The notes under the pieces were generated by a model. It ran no database searches. It worked only from the letters and a program-made list of their open reading frames with translations, and was not told where the DNA came from. A program made the translations under genes and the position numbers. Shown here one piece after another: positions 63,818 through 64,000 of a stretch of DNA of 64,000 nt. The DNA is from Bradyrhizobium genomosp. I (2014) (GTDB taxonomy: Bacteria > Pseudomonadota > Alphaproteobacteria > Rhizobiales > Xanthobacteraceae): positions 46,568 through 110,567 of the forward strand of contig NZ_AJQE01000042.1 of the NCBI RefSeq assembly GCF_000261685.1. The letters run 5' to 3'. Numbering within the stretch: position 1 is the stretch's first letter; each line of letters opens with the position of its first letter.

Positions 63818-63961
63818 ATGGACAGAGTCGAACGCTGCTTTGCAATCATGGTCGTGACCGGCGTTCTCGTCCTGCTCGGCGGCTTGGCTGCCTTGAGCAT
63901 GATTGGGCCGGCACAGCCGGCAGCATTGCGCGACCTCACTCTGATATCCGATCCGGCCTGA
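63818..63961 (+). CDS. Small single-helix membrane protein
   Basis: 47 residues from ATG 63818 with GGAGG nine bases upstream. One membrane segment (FAIMVVTGVLVLLGGLAALS) and a short polar tail. Family unknown. It ends at TGA before the window's edge and could be the first gene of a further unit. Confidence 0.4.
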   Translation: MDRVERCFAIMVVTGVLVLLGGLAALSMIGPAQPAALRDLTLISDPA

Positions 63962-64000
63962 AGCACCGACCGCTCGAGCCCAGGCTCTACGGCAGGGGGG

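Noticed and set aside
1..64000. tRNA, rRNA and CRISPR features
   Set aside because: I looked for T-loop patterns, rRNA-like blocks and regularly spaced repeats and found none that hold up by eye.

Overview
The window is high-GC alphaproteobacterial chromosome, most probably from Bradyrhizobium or a close Rhizobiales relative. The hopanoid genes (HpnA, B, G, I, K, N), the HWE-type histidine kinases, the very long serine/threonine kinase-like/ATPase/histidine kinase protein, the sulfite-oxidase-like module and the urease order all fit that group. No rRNA, tRNA or CRISPR array was found. Assignments come from reading motifs and family resemblance; no database search was run.

Layout. 0-8.6 kb: a DUF427 protein, a small histidine kinase, an AraC regulator and an 1845-residue signalling protein. 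9-21.5 kb: a regulatory and redox stretch with a type II dehalogenase, two DUF417 (YkgB-like) membrane proteins that flank a coupled receiver/ECF-sigma/EgtD operon and an HWE kinase, a GAF-PAS histidine kinase with a FixJ-type regulator, a second AraC regulator, and an alpha/beta hydrolase, a quinone-oxidoreductase-like protein and an SDR. Two nearly identical palindromic promoter modules (10519-10565 and 17401-17443) sit ahead of the receiver/sigma/egtD operon and ahead of the second AraC gene, which suggests one shared regulator. 21.6-28.1 kb: a DUF6510/flavin reductase/sulfite-oxidase-like operon, an amidase, two cytochrome P460-family proteins and a cytoplasmic beta-propeller protein. 28.2-33.5 kb: a urease operon ureD-A-hupE/ureJ-B-C-F-G without ureE, whose UreC has Thr in place of the usual active-site-flap Cys.

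33.5-37.8 kb and 42.2-47 kb are gene graveyards. The first holds a cut gene after ureG, a LigD-type ATP-dependent DNA ligase with an odd tail, a MOSC gene with two frameshifts and a PolX gene that lost its polymerase domain and has a frameshift. The second holds a CheB C-terminal remnant, a frameshifted DUF7662-like gene, a truncated membrane sensor, an IS3-family remnant and the remains of a conjugative or integrative element (strawberry-notch C-terminus, DUF7146/Toprim protein, DUF736). Between them lies an apparently intact CheB-CheR-PAS-HWE kinase with a Crp/Fnr regulator.

47-64 kb: a PRC-barrel protein, a cation/proton exchanger, a DUF1328 peptide and a ZIP-type transporter, then an envelope-lipid cluster: HpnK, the HpnN transporter, a hemolysin III-like protein, two AI-2E-family permeases, HpnB, a cyclopropane-fatty-acid-synthase-like methyltransferase, a YkoP-like protein, HpnA, HpnG and HpnI. 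HpnI and HpnK are the known glycosyltransferase/deacetylase pair on the route to the bacteriohopanetetrol cyclitol ether; HpnJ is not in the window.
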